A stretch of 61,022 nt of DNA from Hydrogenophaga sp. (GTDB taxonomy: Bacteria > Pseudomonadota > Gammaproteobacteria > Burkholderiales > Burkholderiaceae_C): assembly GCF_019264445.1 (NCBI RefSeq), contig NZ_JAHVAB010000017.1:1-61022 (forward strand), in the 5' to 3' direction. This document shows, one piece after another, positions 7,134 to 16,792 of the stretch. The stretch's first letter is position 1, and every line of letters begins with the position of its first letter. Position numbers and translations under genes: made by a program. The notes under the pieces are model-generated. The model ran no database searches and was not told the DNA's origin. It was given only the letters and a program-made list of their open reading frames with translations.

Positions 7134-9410
7134 ATGAAATTCCGTTTTCCCATCGTCATCATCGATGAGGACTTCCGCTCGGAGAACACCTCCGGTCTGG
7201 GTATTCGCGCGTTGGCGCAGGCCATCGAGGTCGAAGGCTTCGAAGTGGTGGGCGTCACCAGCTACGGCGACATGAGTCAGTTTGCGCAACAGCAAAGCCG
7301 TGCCAGCGCATTCATCCTGTCCATCGACGATGAAGAGTTCAGCCATGGCGATGGCATCGACCCAGTGGTGCTGAACCTGCGCAATTTCATTGACGAAGTG
7401 CGCCGCAAGAACTCGGACGTGCCGATCTACATCTACGGCGAAACCAAGACCAGCCGCCACCTGCCCAACGACATCCTGCGCGAGCTCCACGGGTTCATTC
7501 ACATGTTTGAAGACACGCCGGAGTTTGTGGCGCGTCACATCATTCGCGAGGCCAAGAGCTATCTTGAGGGCATTCAGCCGCCGTTTTTCAAGGCGCTGCT
7601 GGACTACGCCGAAGATGGTTCGTACTCCTGGCACTGCCCCGGTCACTCGGGCGGTGTGGCGTTTCTCAAGAGCCCGGTGGGCCAGATGTTTCACCAGTTC
7701 TTCGGCGAGAACATGCTGCGTGCCGACGTGTGCAACGCGGTGGAAGAACTCGGTCAGCTGCTGGACCACAACGGTGCGATCGGCGCGAGCGAGCGCAATG
7801 CGGCGCGCATCTTCAATGCCGACCACTGCTTTTTCGTGACCAACGGCACGAGCACCAGCAACAAGATGGTGTGGCACCACACAGTGGCGCCGGGTGACGT
7901 GGTGGTGGTGGACCGCAACTGCCACAAGTCGATCCTGCACAGCATCATCATGACGGGCGCGATTCCCGTCTTCCTCAAGCCCACGCGCAACCACTACGGG
8001 ATCATTGGCCCGATTCCGCAGAGCGAGTTCGAGATCGAGGCGATTCAGGCCAAGATCCGCGCCAACCCGTTGCTCGCAGGCGTGGATGCCGAGGCGGTCA
8101 AGCCGCGCGTTCTCACGCTCACGCAGTCCACGTACGACGGCGTGCTTTACAACACCGAGGCCATCAAACAGATGCTCGATGGCTATGTGGCCAACCTGCA
8201 CTTTGATGAAGCGTGGCTGCCGCACGCAGCATTCCATCCGTTCTACGGCAACTTCCACGCCATGGGCAAGAAGCGCGCGCGGCCGATGGAGTCGGTGGTG
8301 TATGCCACGCAGTCCATCCACAAGCTGCTCGCCGGCATCAGCCAGGCCAGCCATGTGCTCGTGCAGGATTCGCAGAACGTCAAGCTCGATCGCCACCTCT
8401 TCAACGAGGCCTACCTGATGCACACCAGCACCAGCCCGCAGTACGCGATCATCGCGAGCTGCGATGTGGCGGCCGCGATGATGGAGCCACCGGGTGGCCG
8501 TGCGCTGGTGGAGGAGAGCATCTTCGAAGCGCTTGACTTCCGCCGCGCCATGCGCAAGGTGGATGCGGAGTTCGGCGAGGACGACTGGTGGTTCAAGGTC
8601 TGGGGGCCGGACGATCTGGCCGACGAGGGCATGGGTGAGACCGGCGACTGGGTGCTCAAGCAAAAGGACGTGTCGTTCAACGACAAGGACTGGCATGGCT
8701 TTGGCGACATGGCGCCAGGTTTCAACATGCTGGACCCGATCAAGGCGACCATCGTCACGCCGGGGTTGAACCTGGATGGCCGTTTCGAGGCGAGCGGCAT
8801 TCCAGCCTCCATCGTCACCAAGTTCCTTGCAGAGCACGGCGTGGTGGTCGAGAAGACGGGCCTCTACAGCTTCTTCATCATGTTCACCATCGGCATCACG
8901 AAGGGCCGCTGGAACACGCTGCTGACAGCGCTGCAGCAGTTCAAGGACGACTACGCCAAGAACCAGCCCATGTGGCGCATCCTGCCGGAGTTCTGCCAGA
9001 AGCACCCTCGCTACGAACAGATGGGCCTGCGTGACCTGTGCCAGCACGTGCACGAGATGTACGCCCGCTACGACATCGCGCGCCTCACCACCGAGATGTA
9101 CCTGAGCGACCTCACGCCCGCGATGAAGCCGTCAGACGCCTTTGCCCACATTGCGCAACGCACCACCGAGCGCGTGCCCATCGACGCGCTCGAAGGCCGG
9201 ATCACCACGAGCCTGGTCACGCCATACCCGCCGGGCATTCCGCTGCTGATCCCGGGTGAGGTCTTCAACAAGAAGATCGTCGACTACCTGAAGTTCGCGC
9301 GGGAATTCAACCTGCAGTGCCCCGGTTTCGAGACGGATATCCACGGACTGGTCGAGGTGCTCGACGTGGATGGGCGCAAGAGCTACTTTGCCGATTGCGT
9401 GAAGGCCTGA
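7134..9410 (+). CDS. Arginine/lysine/ornithine decarboxylase (AdiA-type fold)
   Basis: A PLP-dependent basic amino acid decarboxylase of 758 residues, close to the length of E. coli AdiA/CadA/SpeC-type enzymes. The N-terminal wing domain is receiver-like (FRFPIVIIDEDFRSENTSGL). The PLP core follows, with HCPGHSGGVAF, FFVTNGTSTSNKM, the cofactor Asp in LHFDEAWLPH and the Schiff-base Lys397 in SIHKLLAG. The C-terminal domain ends with PPGIPLLIPGE. The closest functional class is probably biodegradative arginine or lysine decarboxylase. Which amino acid is used cannot be settled by eye. The product supports polyamine supply or acid resistance. It has its own upstream region of about 217 bp shared with nfeD and a GGAG ribosome site. 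No antiporter gene is adjacent, unlike adiAC or cadBA. Confidence 0.9.
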   Translation: MKFRFPIVIIDEDFRSENTSGLGIRALAQAIEVEGFEVVGVTSYGDMSQFAQQQSRASAFILSIDDEEFSHGDGIDPVVLNLRNFIDEVRRKNSDVPIYIYGETKTSRHLPNDILRELHGFIHMFEDTPEFVARHIIREAKSYLEGIQPPFFKALLDYAEDGSYSWHCPGHSGGVAFLKSPVGQMFHQFFGENMLRADVCNAVEELGQLLDHNGAIGASERNAARIFNADHCFFVTNGTSTSNKMVWHHTVAPGDVVVVDRNCHKSILHSIIMTGAIPVFLKPTRNHYGIIGPIPQSEFEIEAIQAKIRANPLLAGVDAEAVKPRVLTLTQSTYDGVLYNTEAIKQMLDGYVANLHFDEAWLPHAAFHPFYGNFHAMGKKRARPMESVVYATQSIHKLLAGISQASHVLVQDSQNVKLDRHLFNEAYLMHTSTSPQYAIIASCDVAAAMMEPPGGRALVEESIFEALDFRRAMRKVDAEFGEDDWWFKVWGPDDLADEGMGETGDWVLKQKDVSFNDKDWHGFGDMAPGFNMLDPIKATIVTPGLNLDGRFEASGIPASIVTKFLAEHGVVVEKTGLYSFFIMFTIGITKGRWNTLLTALQQFKDDYAKNQPMWRILPEFCQKHPRYEQMGLRDLCQHVHEMYARYDIARLTTEMYLSDLTPAMKPSDAFAHIAQRTTERVPIDALEGRITTSLVTPYPPGIPLLIPGEVFNKKIVDYLKFAREFNLQCPGFETDIHGLVEVLDVDGRKSYFADCVKA

Positions 9411-9422
9411 GTCGGCGTCGCA

Positions 9423-10298
9423 TCAGCCCGGTGCGTCGGGACGCACCCGCAAGAAGGTGGCAAAGCGGGGGACACCGCTGCCATTGACGCCGCGAAAGCG
9501 GTAGGTGACCCATTCACCCACCGCAGGAGGGTGTTCGCGTTGGGCATCGGTGAAGCCTGTGCCCAGCCGGAAGCGCACACCCTCACGGGTCTGCACCTGC
9601 AGTGCACCGAGACGGCCCTGGTGGCGGCCTTGACCCGGCATGTGCGCGATGACGAGCGCTTCGGCATCTTCATGGGTCTTGACCTTGAGCAGATCGTCGC
9701 TGCGCAGGCCCCGGTAGGGGGCATCGCCCCGGTGCAGCATCAGGCCTTCTCCGCCGTCCTTCACCATACGGTCCAGCCTGGCCATCAGAGCAGCGTGGCT
9801 GTGCACGCGCTCCTGTTTCACGGCCCGCACCCAGGGCTGATCGATCTGCGAGACGACGCCGTGGTACGCGGCGATGCGCTCTGTGAACGGACCGCGGTGC
9901 GCCGGCATGTCGAACACCATGAAGCGAATGCGCCGCCAGGCGGCTTCATCGGGAACCTGCTGGCGCACCGTGGAGAGTGCCTCCTCAAAGCGGCCGCGCC
10001 CCGCCCAGAGCTCGCCGTCCAGGGGAACGCCGGGCCATTGCGCCGTGAACCACGCGGGGGCCACGATCACCTCGCCTCCGCGTGTCAGCAGTCGCTGGCC
10101 ATCCCAGTAAGCGCGCAGACCATCGTATTTTTCGCTGAGCCAGTAAGGCTCTAGCGCCATGCCGGGGCGGTACACCTCGGCCAGCATCAGTGCGGGCGCA
10201 GGGGCGGCACAGGCCTGTGCCGGCAAAAGGACCGACAGACCGCAAACCGCCAGGGTCTGCAAAAGCCGGCGCCGCTGCAGGCGCAAAGGGCGATTCAT
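9423..10298 (-). CDS. ATP-dependent DNA ligase, exported minimal type (LigE/Lig E-like)
   Basis: A 291-residue ATP ligase with a Sec-type signal peptide (RRRLLQTLAVCGLSVLLPAQ, probable cleavage after ACA). The nucleotidyltransferase motifs are in order: motif I EKYDGLRAYW with the adenylated Lys57, motif III LDGELWAG, motif IV GGEGLMLH and motif V DLLKVK. An OB fold follows (VGEWVTYRFRGVNGSGVPRF). There are no extra domains, as in the periplasmic ligases of Neisseria, Haemophilus and other proteobacteria thought to act on incoming or extracellular DNA. The ATG at 10298 is preferred over a TTG four codons upstream. It converges on the decarboxylase gene and follows fabI on the same strand. Confidence 0.88.
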   Translation of the reverse strand: MNRPLRLQRRRLLQTLAVCGLSVLLPAQACAAPAPALMLAEVYRPGMALEPYWLSEKYDGLRAYWDGQRLLTRGGEVIVAPAWFTAQWPGVPLDGELWAGRGRFEEALSTVRQQVPDEAAWRRIRFMVFDMPAHRGPFTERIAAYHGVVSQIDQPWVRAVKQERVHSHAALMARLDRMVKDGGEGLMLHRGDAPYRGLRSDDLLKVKTHEDAEALVIAHMPGQGRHQGRLGALQVQTREGVRFRLGTGFTDAQREHPPAVGEWVTYRFRGVNGSGVPRFATFLRVRPDAPG

Positions 10299-10338
10299 TG
10301 CTCGCGCCAAGGCCCGGACCCGTACACGCCTGGAGGGC

Positions 10339-11136
10339 TCAGAGCATGGCCTGGCTGTCGCGGCTCACGCCCGTGGTCTGGGCGTAGCCGCCGTCCACGT
10401 AGGTGATTTCTGCCGACACGCCCGAGGCCAGGTCGGACAGCAGGAACGCAGCCACGTTGCCGACTTCTTCGATGGTGATGTTGCGACGGATGGGGGCGGC
10501 GCTTGCCACGAGGTTGAGCAGCTTGCTGAAGTCCTTGATGCCGCTGGCGGCCAACGTCTTGATGGGGCCGGCGCTGATGCCGTTGACGCGCATGCCCTTG
10601 GGCCCCAGCGATTCGGCCAGATAGCGGACCGACGCCTCCAGGCTGGCCTTGGCCAGACCCATGGTGTTGTAGTTCGGTACAGCGCGGATGGCGCCCATGT
10701 AACTCAACGTCAGCAGCGACGCCTTGTCATTGAGGTAGGGCAGGGCCGCCTTGGCCATGCCGGGGAAGCTGTAGGCGCTGATGTCGTGCGCGATGCGGAA
10801 GGCTTCGCGCGAGAGACCTTCGAGGAAGTCGCCGGTGATTGCCTCGCGCGGTGCAAAGCCAATGCTGTGCACGAAGCCGTCGAACTTGGGCCAGGTCTGA
10901 GAAAGGTCGGCAAACAGCTTGTCGATCTGCGCATCGTCGGCCACGTCGCAATCGAAGATGAGTTTGGAATCAAAGTCGGCCGCGAACTCGGTGATGCGGT
11001 CTTTGAAGCGTTCGCCGACGTAGCTGAAAGCCAGCTCGGCGCCTTGTTGGTGGCAAGCCTTTGCGATGCCGTAGGCAATGGATCGGTTGGACAGCACGCC
11101 CGTGATCAGCAGTTTCTTGCCAGCGAGAAAACCCAT
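10339..11136 (-). CDS. fabI: Enoyl-[acyl-carrier-protein] reductase FabI
   Basis: The NADH-dependent enoyl-ACP reductase that completes each fatty-acid elongation cycle; it is the triclosan target in E. coli. It is a 265-residue SDR protein with the FabI-type cofactor motif [13 protein letters not shown] at residues 13-25. The catalytic residues Tyr146 (SYMGA), Tyr156 and Lys163 (YNTMGLAK, the Tyr-x6-Lys spacing unique to enoyl reductases) fall at E. coli numbering. The C-terminus carries the usual VDGGYAQ. The start is divergent from yejA with only 38 bp between the start codons, so the two promoters must overlap or lie within the coding ends. Confidence 0.97.
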   Translation of the reverse strand: MGFLAGKKLLITGVLSNRSIAYGIAKACHQQGAELAFSYVGERFKDRITEFAADFDSKLIFDCDVADDAQIDKLFADLSQTWPKFDGFVHSIGFAPREAITGDFLEGLSREAFRIAHDISAYSFPGMAKAALPYLNDKASLLTLSYMGAIRAVPNYNTMGLAKASLEASVRYLAESLGPKGMRVNGISAGPIKTLAASGIKDFSKLLNLVASAAPIRRNITIEEVGNVAAFLLSDLASGVSAEITYVDGGYAQTTGVSRDSQAML

Positions 11137-11174
11137 GTTTCAGTCTCCAGTGAAAAATCCAGCAGAATTGTCGC

Positions 11175-13034
11175 ATGCGTCCATCTGCCCCCCGCCCCCA
11201 CAGCCGCCTGGTGACGCTGTGTGCGGCCGCGGTGCTCGGCGCGTTGAGCCCGGCCAGCTGGGCTGCCCACGGGTATGCGCTGTGGGGGCAACTGAAGTAC
11301 CCGGACGGCTTCACCCACTTTGATTACGTCAACCCCACCGCGCCCAAAGGGGGGGAGATCCGGCTGGTGAGCAACCAGCGGATGTCCACGTTCGACAAGT
11401 ACAACCCGTTCACGCTGCGAGGCAGTGCGCCTGCGTATCTTTCGAGCCTGATGTTCGATTCGTTGCTGGTGGGCTCGCTGGACGAGAACGGCGCCGGCTA
11501 CGGGCTGCTCGCCGAGGATGCGGTGGCCGCCGCTGATGGTTTGTCGGTCACTTTCCGGCTGCGCGATACCGCGCGGTTTCACAACGGTGATCCTGTGCTC
11601 GCAGCTGATGTGAAGCACAGCTTCGACATCCTTCTGGGCCCGCACACCTCGCCGGCCTACAAGACCATCCTGCAGGACGTGGCCGGGCTGGACGTGCTGG
11701 GTGAGCGCACGGTGCGCTTTCGCTTCAAGAAGCCCAACCGGGAGTTGCCGCTCACGGTGGGCGCGCTGCCCATCTTCAGCCGCGCCTGGGGCAACCAGGT
11801 CGATCCCAAGACCGGTCAACGAAAAACCTTTGATCAGGTGGTGACGGACATCCCGATTGGCAGCGGTCCTTACAAGATCGGCCCTGTGCAGTTCGGTAAG
11901 GACATCACTTACGTGCGCGACCCCGCGTACTGGGCGCGGGACCTGCCAGTGCGCCGGGGCACGGCGAACTTTGATCGCATCACCGTCAAGATCTACAAGG
12001 ACAACACCGCCAGGCTGGAAGCGCTCAAGGCGGGTGAGTTCGACCTCATGCGCTTCTTTTCGGCCGGCGACTGGGCGCGGCGCGTCAACGGCAAGCGCTT
12101 CACCACCGGTGAGCTGGTCAAGGGCGAGTTCACGCACCGCCAGCCCATGGGCTTCCAGAGCTACGTGCTCAACACGCGCCGCCCGCCACTGGACGACATC
12201 CGCGTGCGCGAGGCACTGGGCCTGGCCATGGACTACGAGTGGATGAACCGTCAGATGTTCTACAACGCGTACCAGCGTGTGCAGGGCCTGTTTGGCAACA
12301 CCGATTGCGCACCGCAGGGCAGCCCGTCGCCGCAGGAACTGGCCTTGCTGGAGCCGTGGCGCAGCCGGTTGCCACCCGCCGTGTTCGGGCCTATGTACCA
12401 GCCGCCGCGCACCGACGGTGACAATTCCCTGCGCGGCAACCTCAAGCGAGCCCAGGCGCTGCTCAAGGACGCGGGCTGGACGGTGCAGGCGGGCCAGCTT
12501 CGCAACGCCGAGGGCAAGGTGTTGTCGCTTGAGTATCTGGACAGCGCGGAAACGGGCGCGCGGGTGGTCACACCGTGGATTCGAAACCTCGAAAAACTGG
12601 GCGTCCAGCTGCGCTTTCGGCCAGTGGACTTCGCGCTGTACCAGCAGCGCCTGCGCAGTTTTGATTTCGACATCATTTCCATCAATTTCCAGGGCAGCAA
12701 CAACCCTGGCTCTGAATACGCCGACCTTTTTGGCAGCGAGGCGGCCAAGACACAGGATTCCGGCAACTACGCAGGTGTGTCGCACCCCGCGGTGGACGCG
12801 CTCATCGGCCAGATGACGGGAGCGGGCTCCCAGCCGGCGTTTCTGGCGGCGTGCCGTGCGCTGGACCGCGTGATCACACACAGCCACTACCTGATCCCCC
12901 AGTGGACCGCGACCACCCACCGCATGGCCTACAACGCCTGGCGGCTGGCCCGCCCCGCCACCATGCCGCCGTATGCGGCCGGTGAAACCTGGGCCATTGA
13001 CACCTGGTGGGCCGCCCCGCCGCGGCAGGACTGA
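11175..13034 (+). CDS. yejA: Oligopeptide ABC transporter substrate-binding protein (YejA-like)
   Basis: The periplasmic solute-binding protein (family 5) of the importer encoded just downstream, 619 residues. The signal peptide is LVTLCAAAVLGALSPASWAA. The mature start (HGYALWGQLKYPDGFTHFDY) and segments such as NPTAPKGGEIRLVS and FHNGDPVLAADVKHSFD are typical of YejA. YejABEF systems import peptides, including microcin C in E. coli. The first of four tightly spaced genes (6-bp gap to yejB, then overlaps), so the four subunits are almost certainly one operon. Confidence 0.92.
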   Translation: MRPSAPRPHSRLVTLCAAAVLGALSPASWAAHGYALWGQLKYPDGFTHFDYVNPTAPKGGEIRLVSNQRMSTFDKYNPFTLRGSAPAYLSSLMFDSLLVGSLDENGAGYGLLAEDAVAAADGLSVTFRLRDTARFHNGDPVLAADVKHSFDILLGPHTSPAYKTILQDVAGLDVLGERTVRFRFKKPNRELPLTVGALPIFSRAWGNQVDPKTGQRKTFDQVVTDIPIGSGPYKIGPVQFGKDITYVRDPAYWARDLPVRRGTANFDRITVKIYKDNTARLEALKAGEFDLMRFFSAGDWARRVNGKRFTTGELVKGEFTHRQPMGFQSYVLNTRRPPLDDIRVREALGLAMDYEWMNRQMFYNAYQRVQGLFGNTDCAPQGSPSPQELALLEPWRSRLPPAVFGPMYQPPRTDGDNSLRGNLKRAQALLKDAGWTVQAGQLRNAEGKVLSLEYLDSAETGARVVTPWIRNLEKLGVQLRFRPVDFALYQQRLRSFDFDIISINFQGSNNPGSEYADLFGSEAAKTQDSGNYAGVSHPAVDALIGQMTGAGSQPAFLAACRALDRVITHSHYLIPQWTATTHRMAYNAWRLARPATMPPYAAGETWAIDTWWAAPPRQD

Positions 13035-13039
13035 GCACC

Positions 13040-14065
13040 ATGTGGGTCTATATCCTCAAACGCCTGTTGCTCATGGTGCCCACCCTGCTGGGCGTGCTGC
13101 TGCTCACGTTTGTGGTGGTGCAGTTCGTGCCTGGCGGCCCTGTCGATCAGTACCTGGCCGAGGCGCGCACAGGTGCAGGTGCCGGCGCTGAAGGCGGTTC
13201 GGTGTACCGGGGCGGGCAGGGTGTGGACCCCAAGCGCATTGAGCAGATCAAGGCGTTGTACGGCTTTGACAAGCCCGCGCATGAGCGCTTCTTTCAAATG
13301 CTCGGCCAGTTCGCGCGCTTCGATCTGGGCAACAGCTTTTTTCAGAACAAGCCTGTGAGCGAGCTCATCATGGAGAAGCTCCCGGTGTCCATCACATTGG
13401 GCCTATGGACTTTCCTCATCAGCTATGGCGTGGCTGTGCCCTTGGGTGTGGCGAAGGCGGTGCGCGCGGGGTCCCGGTTTGATTTCGTGACCACTTTGCT
13501 TGTGCTCATCGGGTACGCCATTCCGGGCTTCGTGCTCGGCGTGGCTTTGCTGGTGATCTTTGGTGGGCAGTTGCAGTGGTTTCCGCTGCGCGGACTGACG
13601 TCCTCCAACTGGGAAGAGCTCAGCTGGGGCGCGCGCATCGTGGACTACCTCTGGCACATCACGCTGCCCGTGACCGCCATGGTGCTGGGCAGTTTTGCGG
13701 TCACCGCCATGCTCACGAAGAATGCGTTTCTGGAGGAAATCCGAAAGCAGTACGTGATGACAGCGCGGGCCAAGGGCCTGGACGAGCGGCAGGTGCTGTG
13801 GAAGCACGTGTTTCGCAACGCCCTCATTCCGATCATCACGGGCTTCCCTTCCGCTTTCATCGGCGCGTTTTTCACGGGGGCGCTGCTGATCGAAACCCTG
13901 TTCTCGCTGGATGGCCTTGGCCTGTTGAGCTACGAGAGCGTGATTCGCCGCGACTATCCGGTGGTGATGGGCACGCTGTTTCTCTTCACGCTGATCGGCC
14001 TGGTGACCAAGCTGATCTCTGACCTGTGCTACGTATGGGTGGATCCCCGTGTCAAGTTCGACTGA
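13040..14065 (+). CDS. yejB: ABC transporter permease (YejB-like)
   Basis: An inner-membrane permease of the peptide importer, 341 residues. It has an N-terminal helix (WVYILKRLLLMVPTLLGVLL) and the DppB/OppB-type layout, with further helices around ITLGLWTFLISYGVAVPLGV and FVTTLLVLIGYAIPGFVLGV. The EAA loop is near residue 240 (KQYVMTARAKGLDERQVLWK). The frame extends 33 bp upstream, but the ATG at 13040 lies just after the yejA stop and begins at the membrane helix. Its end overlaps the start of yejE by 17 bp. Confidence 0.92.
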   Translation: MWVYILKRLLLMVPTLLGVLLLTFVVVQFVPGGPVDQYLAEARTGAGAGAEGGSVYRGGQGVDPKRIEQIKALYGFDKPAHERFFQMLGQFARFDLGNSFFQNKPVSELIMEKLPVSITLGLWTFLISYGVAVPLGVAKAVRAGSRFDFVTTLLVLIGYAIPGFVLGVALLVIFGGQLQWFPLRGLTSSNWEELSWGARIVDYLWHITLPVTAMVLGSFAVTAMLTKNAFLEEIRKQYVMTARAKGLDERQVLWKHVFRNALIPIITGFPSAFIGAFFTGALLIETLFSLDGLGLLSYESVIRRDYPVVMGTLFLFTLIGLVTKLISDLCYVWVDPRVKFD

Positions 14066-15101
14066 AGCGGCCCAGCCTTCCCTCTCGCCTGGTGCGCGCG
14101 CGTGGCGGCGCTTCAAGCGCAATCGGCTGGGTTACTGGAGCCTGGTCGTCTTTTGCGTGTTGGTCGTGGGCAGCCTGCTGGCAGAAGTGCTGTCGAACGA
14201 CCGGCCTCTGATCGTGCGCTTTGAGGGCCAAACGTACTTTCCGTTGGTCAAGGATTACCCGGAGACGGTGTTTGGTGGCGACTTCGAAACGCCCACCGAT
14301 TACCTGGACCCCTTCATCCGCGACCAGATCACGCGAGGTGGCAACTGGGCGCTGTATGCGCCCAACCCGTACGGTTCGAAGACCATCAACTACTTCGCCA
14401 AGTACCCCAACCCCTCTGCACCCACCCGCGACAACTGGCTGGGCACCGACGACCGCGGGCGCGATCTGCTGGCCCAGTTGATCTATGGTTTTCGCGTCAG
14501 CGTGCTGTTCGCGCTCGCCCTCACATTGATCGGCGTGGTGCTGGGTGTCATCACCGGCGCCATTCAGGGATTCTTCGGTGGCAAGACCGACCTGGCTTTT
14601 CAGCGCTTCATTGAAATCTGGAGCTCGATGCCCGAGCTCTACCTGCTCATCATCTTCTCTGCCGTGTTCTCGCCGAGCATCAGCCTGCTGCTGATCCTGC
14701 TGAGCCTGTTCGGCTGGATGGGGCTGTCCGACTACGTGCGCGCCGAGTTCCTGCGCAACCGGCAGCTGGACTACGTGCGAGCGGCGCGGGCGTTGGGGCT
14801 GTCCAACTGGCAGATCATCTGGCGCCACGTGCTGCCCAACAGCTTGACGCCGGTGGTCACGTTCCTGCCGTTTCGCATGAGTGCGGCCATCCTGGCGCTG
14901 ACCTCGCTCGACTTCCTCGGCCTGGGCGTGCCGCCCGGCACGCCCTCGCTGGGCGAGTTGCTCAGCCAGGGCAAAAACAGCATCGACGCCTGGTGGATAT
15001 CCCTCTCCACCTTCGCCGTGCTGGTCACCACGCTGCTGCTGCTCACGTTCATGGGTGACGCGCTGCGCGACGCGCTGGACCCTCGAAAGATCGACACATG
15101 A
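14049..15101 (+). CDS. yejE: ABC transporter permease (YejE-like)
   Basis: The second permease of the Yej importer, 350 residues. The N-terminal OppC-type region (ARAWRRFKRNRLGYWSLVVF) and a large periplasmic insert (about residues 60-130, with TDYLDPFIRDQITRGGNWAL) are typical of YejE. The EAA loop is RQLDYVRAARALGLSNWQII. The start is a GTG that overlaps the yejB stop region by 17 bp, which favours translational coupling. The C-terminus overlaps the yejF start by 4 bp (ATGA). Confidence 0.9.
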   Translation: MSSSTEAAQPSLSPGARAWRRFKRNRLGYWSLVVFCVLVVGSLLAEVLSNDRPLIVRFEGQTYFPLVKDYPETVFGGDFETPTDYLDPFIRDQITRGGNWALYAPNPYGSKTINYFAKYPNPSAPTRDNWLGTDDRGRDLLAQLIYGFRVSVLFALALTLIGVVLGVITGAIQGFFGGKTDLAFQRFIEIWSSMPELYLLIIFSAVFSPSISLLLILLSLFGWMGLSDYVRAEFLRNRQLDYVRAARALGLSNWQIIWRHVLPNSLTPVVTFLPFRMSAAILALTSLDFLGLGVPPGTPSLGELLSQGKNSIDAWWISLSTFAVLVTTLLLLTFMGDALRDALDPRKIDT

Positions 15102-16705
15102 CGGCCGCTGCGTTGCTGGATGTCAAGGGGTTGCGCGTGGCCTTTGGTGGGCAAGAGGTGGTGCATGGCATCGACTTCTCGCTCAAGGCGGGCGAAAAGC
15201 TCGCGCTGGTGGGCGAGTCCGGTTCCGGCAAAACGGTGTCGGCGCTGTCGCTCCTGCGCCTGGTGCACAACGCCGAGGTGACGGGCACCGCCATGCTGCA
15301 GGGGCGCGACCTGCTGACCCTGACCGAACAACAGCTGCGCGGCGTGCGGGGCGACGATGTGGCGGTGGTGTTTCAGGAGCCCATGAGCGCCCTCAATCCC
15401 CTCTACACCATTGGCGACCAGATTCGCGAGGTGCTGCAGCTCAAGAAGGGACTGACGGCAAAGCAGGCGGTGTCTGCATCGCACGAGCTGCTGGCCTCCA
15501 CCGGTATCGCCGAGCCCGCGCGCCGCGCCAACGCATTCCCGCACCAGTTGAGCGGCGGGCAGCGCCAGCGCGCCATGATCGCCATGGCGCTGGCCAGTGC
15601 GCCCAAGCTGCTGCTGGCCGACGAGCCCACCACCGCGCTGGATGTCAGCCTTCGCGCCCAGATCCTGGACCTGCTGGCCGATTTGCAGCGCCAGCACGGC
15701 ATGGCGGTCTTGCTCATCACGCACGACCTCAATCTGGTGCGCCGCTTTGCCGATCGCGTGGCGGTGATGGAGCGGGGCCATCTGGTGGAGCAGGGCGCCG
15801 TGAGCGACGTGTTTGCATCGCCCGCCCACCGCTACACCCGCATGCTGCTGGACAGCAAGCCCGAGCGCGACCTGGCCGAGCCGGTGAGTCGACCCGATGC
15901 ACAGCCGATTCTGTTGGCGCAGGGCGTGCGTGTGTCGTATCCGGTGGGATTGCCCGGGTTCAAGGGTTGGTTCAAGAAGGGCGAATTTGTGGCCGTGCAT
16001 GGCGCAGACATGACGATTGCGCCGGGGCAGACGCTGGGTGTGATTGGAGAGTCGGGTTCGGGAAAGTCCACGCTCGCCCTTGCGGCGCTGGGGCTGTTGC
16101 CCTACCAGGGACGTCTGCAGGTGAGCGACACCGATTGGGTGCAAGCCCAAAAGACGGGGGCCGACCGTGCGTTGCGCCAGCGCATCCAGGTCGTTTTTCA
16201 GGACCCGTTTTCATCGTTGTCGCCGCGCCTCACCATCGAGCAGATCGTGGGCGAAGGGCTGCTGGTGCACCGCCCGGAGCTCTCTGCCGTGCAGCGGCGA
16301 GAACGGGTGGTGACCGCCCTGGCCGATGTGGGCCTGGTGGACGATCCCGCTCGCGGCAGCGACTGGTTGCAGCGCTACCCGCATGAATTCTCAGGCGGCC
16401 AGCGCCAGCGCCTGGCCATCGCCCGCGCGCTCATCGTCGAGCCGCAGTTGCTGGTGCTGGACGAACCCACCAGCGCGCTGGACGTCACTGTGCAAAAGCA
16501 GGTGCTGGGCCTGTTGCAGCGTTTGCAGCGCGAGCGTGGCCTGAGCTACCTGTTGATCACACACGATGTCGATGTCATCCACGCCATGGCACACGACGTG
16601 ATCGTGATGAAAGACGGGGCTGTGGTGGAAAGCGGCCCGGTGCAACGCGTGCTGCAAAACCCCGGGCATCCCTACACACGCACCCTGGTGCGGGCGGCCG
16701 CCTGA
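15098..16705 (+). CDS. yejF: Peptide importer dual ATPase (YejF-like)
   Basis: A 535-residue protein made of two fused ABC ATPase domains. The first half carries Walker A GESGSGKTVSALSLL, signature LSGGQRQRAMIAMAL and Walker B LLLADEPTTALD. The second half, after about residue 265, carries GESGSGKSTLALAAL, FSGGQRQRLAIARAL and LLVLDEPTSALD. Both halves look catalytically complete. This is the OppDF-equivalent of the Yej importer. Each half is followed by an oligopeptide-type C-terminal segment (NPGHPYTRTLV). It is the last gene of the operon. Confidence 0.95.
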   Translation: MTAAALLDVKGLRVAFGGQEVVHGIDFSLKAGEKLALVGESGSGKTVSALSLLRLVHNAEVTGTAMLQGRDLLTLTEQQLRGVRGDDVAVVFQEPMSALNPLYTIGDQIREVLQLKKGLTAKQAVSASHELLASTGIAEPARRANAFPHQLSGGQRQRAMIAMALASAPKLLLADEPTTALDVSLRAQILDLLADLQRQHGMAVLLITHDLNLVRRFADRVAVMERGHLVEQGAVSDVFASPAHRYTRMLLDSKPERDLAEPVSRPDAQPILLAQGVRVSYPVGLPGFKGWFKKGEFVAVHGADMTIAPGQTLGVIGESGSGKSTLALAALGLLPYQGRLQVSDTDWVQAQKTGADRALRQRIQVVFQDPFSSLSPRLTIEQIVGEGLLVHRPELSAVQRRERVVTALADVGLVDDPARGSDWLQRYPHEFSGGQRQRLAIARALIVEPQLLVLDEPTSALDVTVQKQVLGLLQRLQRERGLSYLLITHDVDVIHAMAHDVIVMKDGAVVESGPVQRVLQNPGHPYTRTLVRAAA

Positions 16706-16718
16706 TTCTGCGCCGCGT

Positions 16719-16760
16719 TTGATCTGGATCACGGGTGGGCCGGGTTCCCCGGCCTATAAC
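16719..16760 (+). promoter_or_regulatory. Predicted FNR/Anr-type class II promoter
   Basis: TTGATctggATCAC at 16719-16732 matches the FNR/Anr consensus TTGAT-N4-ATCAA at nine of ten fixed positions. A -10 hexamer TATAAC lies at 16755-16760. If transcription starts seven bases after the -10, the FNR box is centred at -41.5, the position expected for class II activation. It would drive the DUF2189 gene at 16793 and perhaps the DUF2788 gene. The site is seen directly; regulation by an FNR homologue is inferred. Confidence 0.6.
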
Positions 16761-16792
16761 CCGAGCATTGGGGACATCAGTCCCGTCCAGCC

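Noticed and set aside
6306..9053. A minus-strand open frame of about 915 codons
   Set aside because: It is antisense to the decarboxylase gene and rich in His, Arg and Ala without any family motif. It also runs across the NfeD and stomatin genes.
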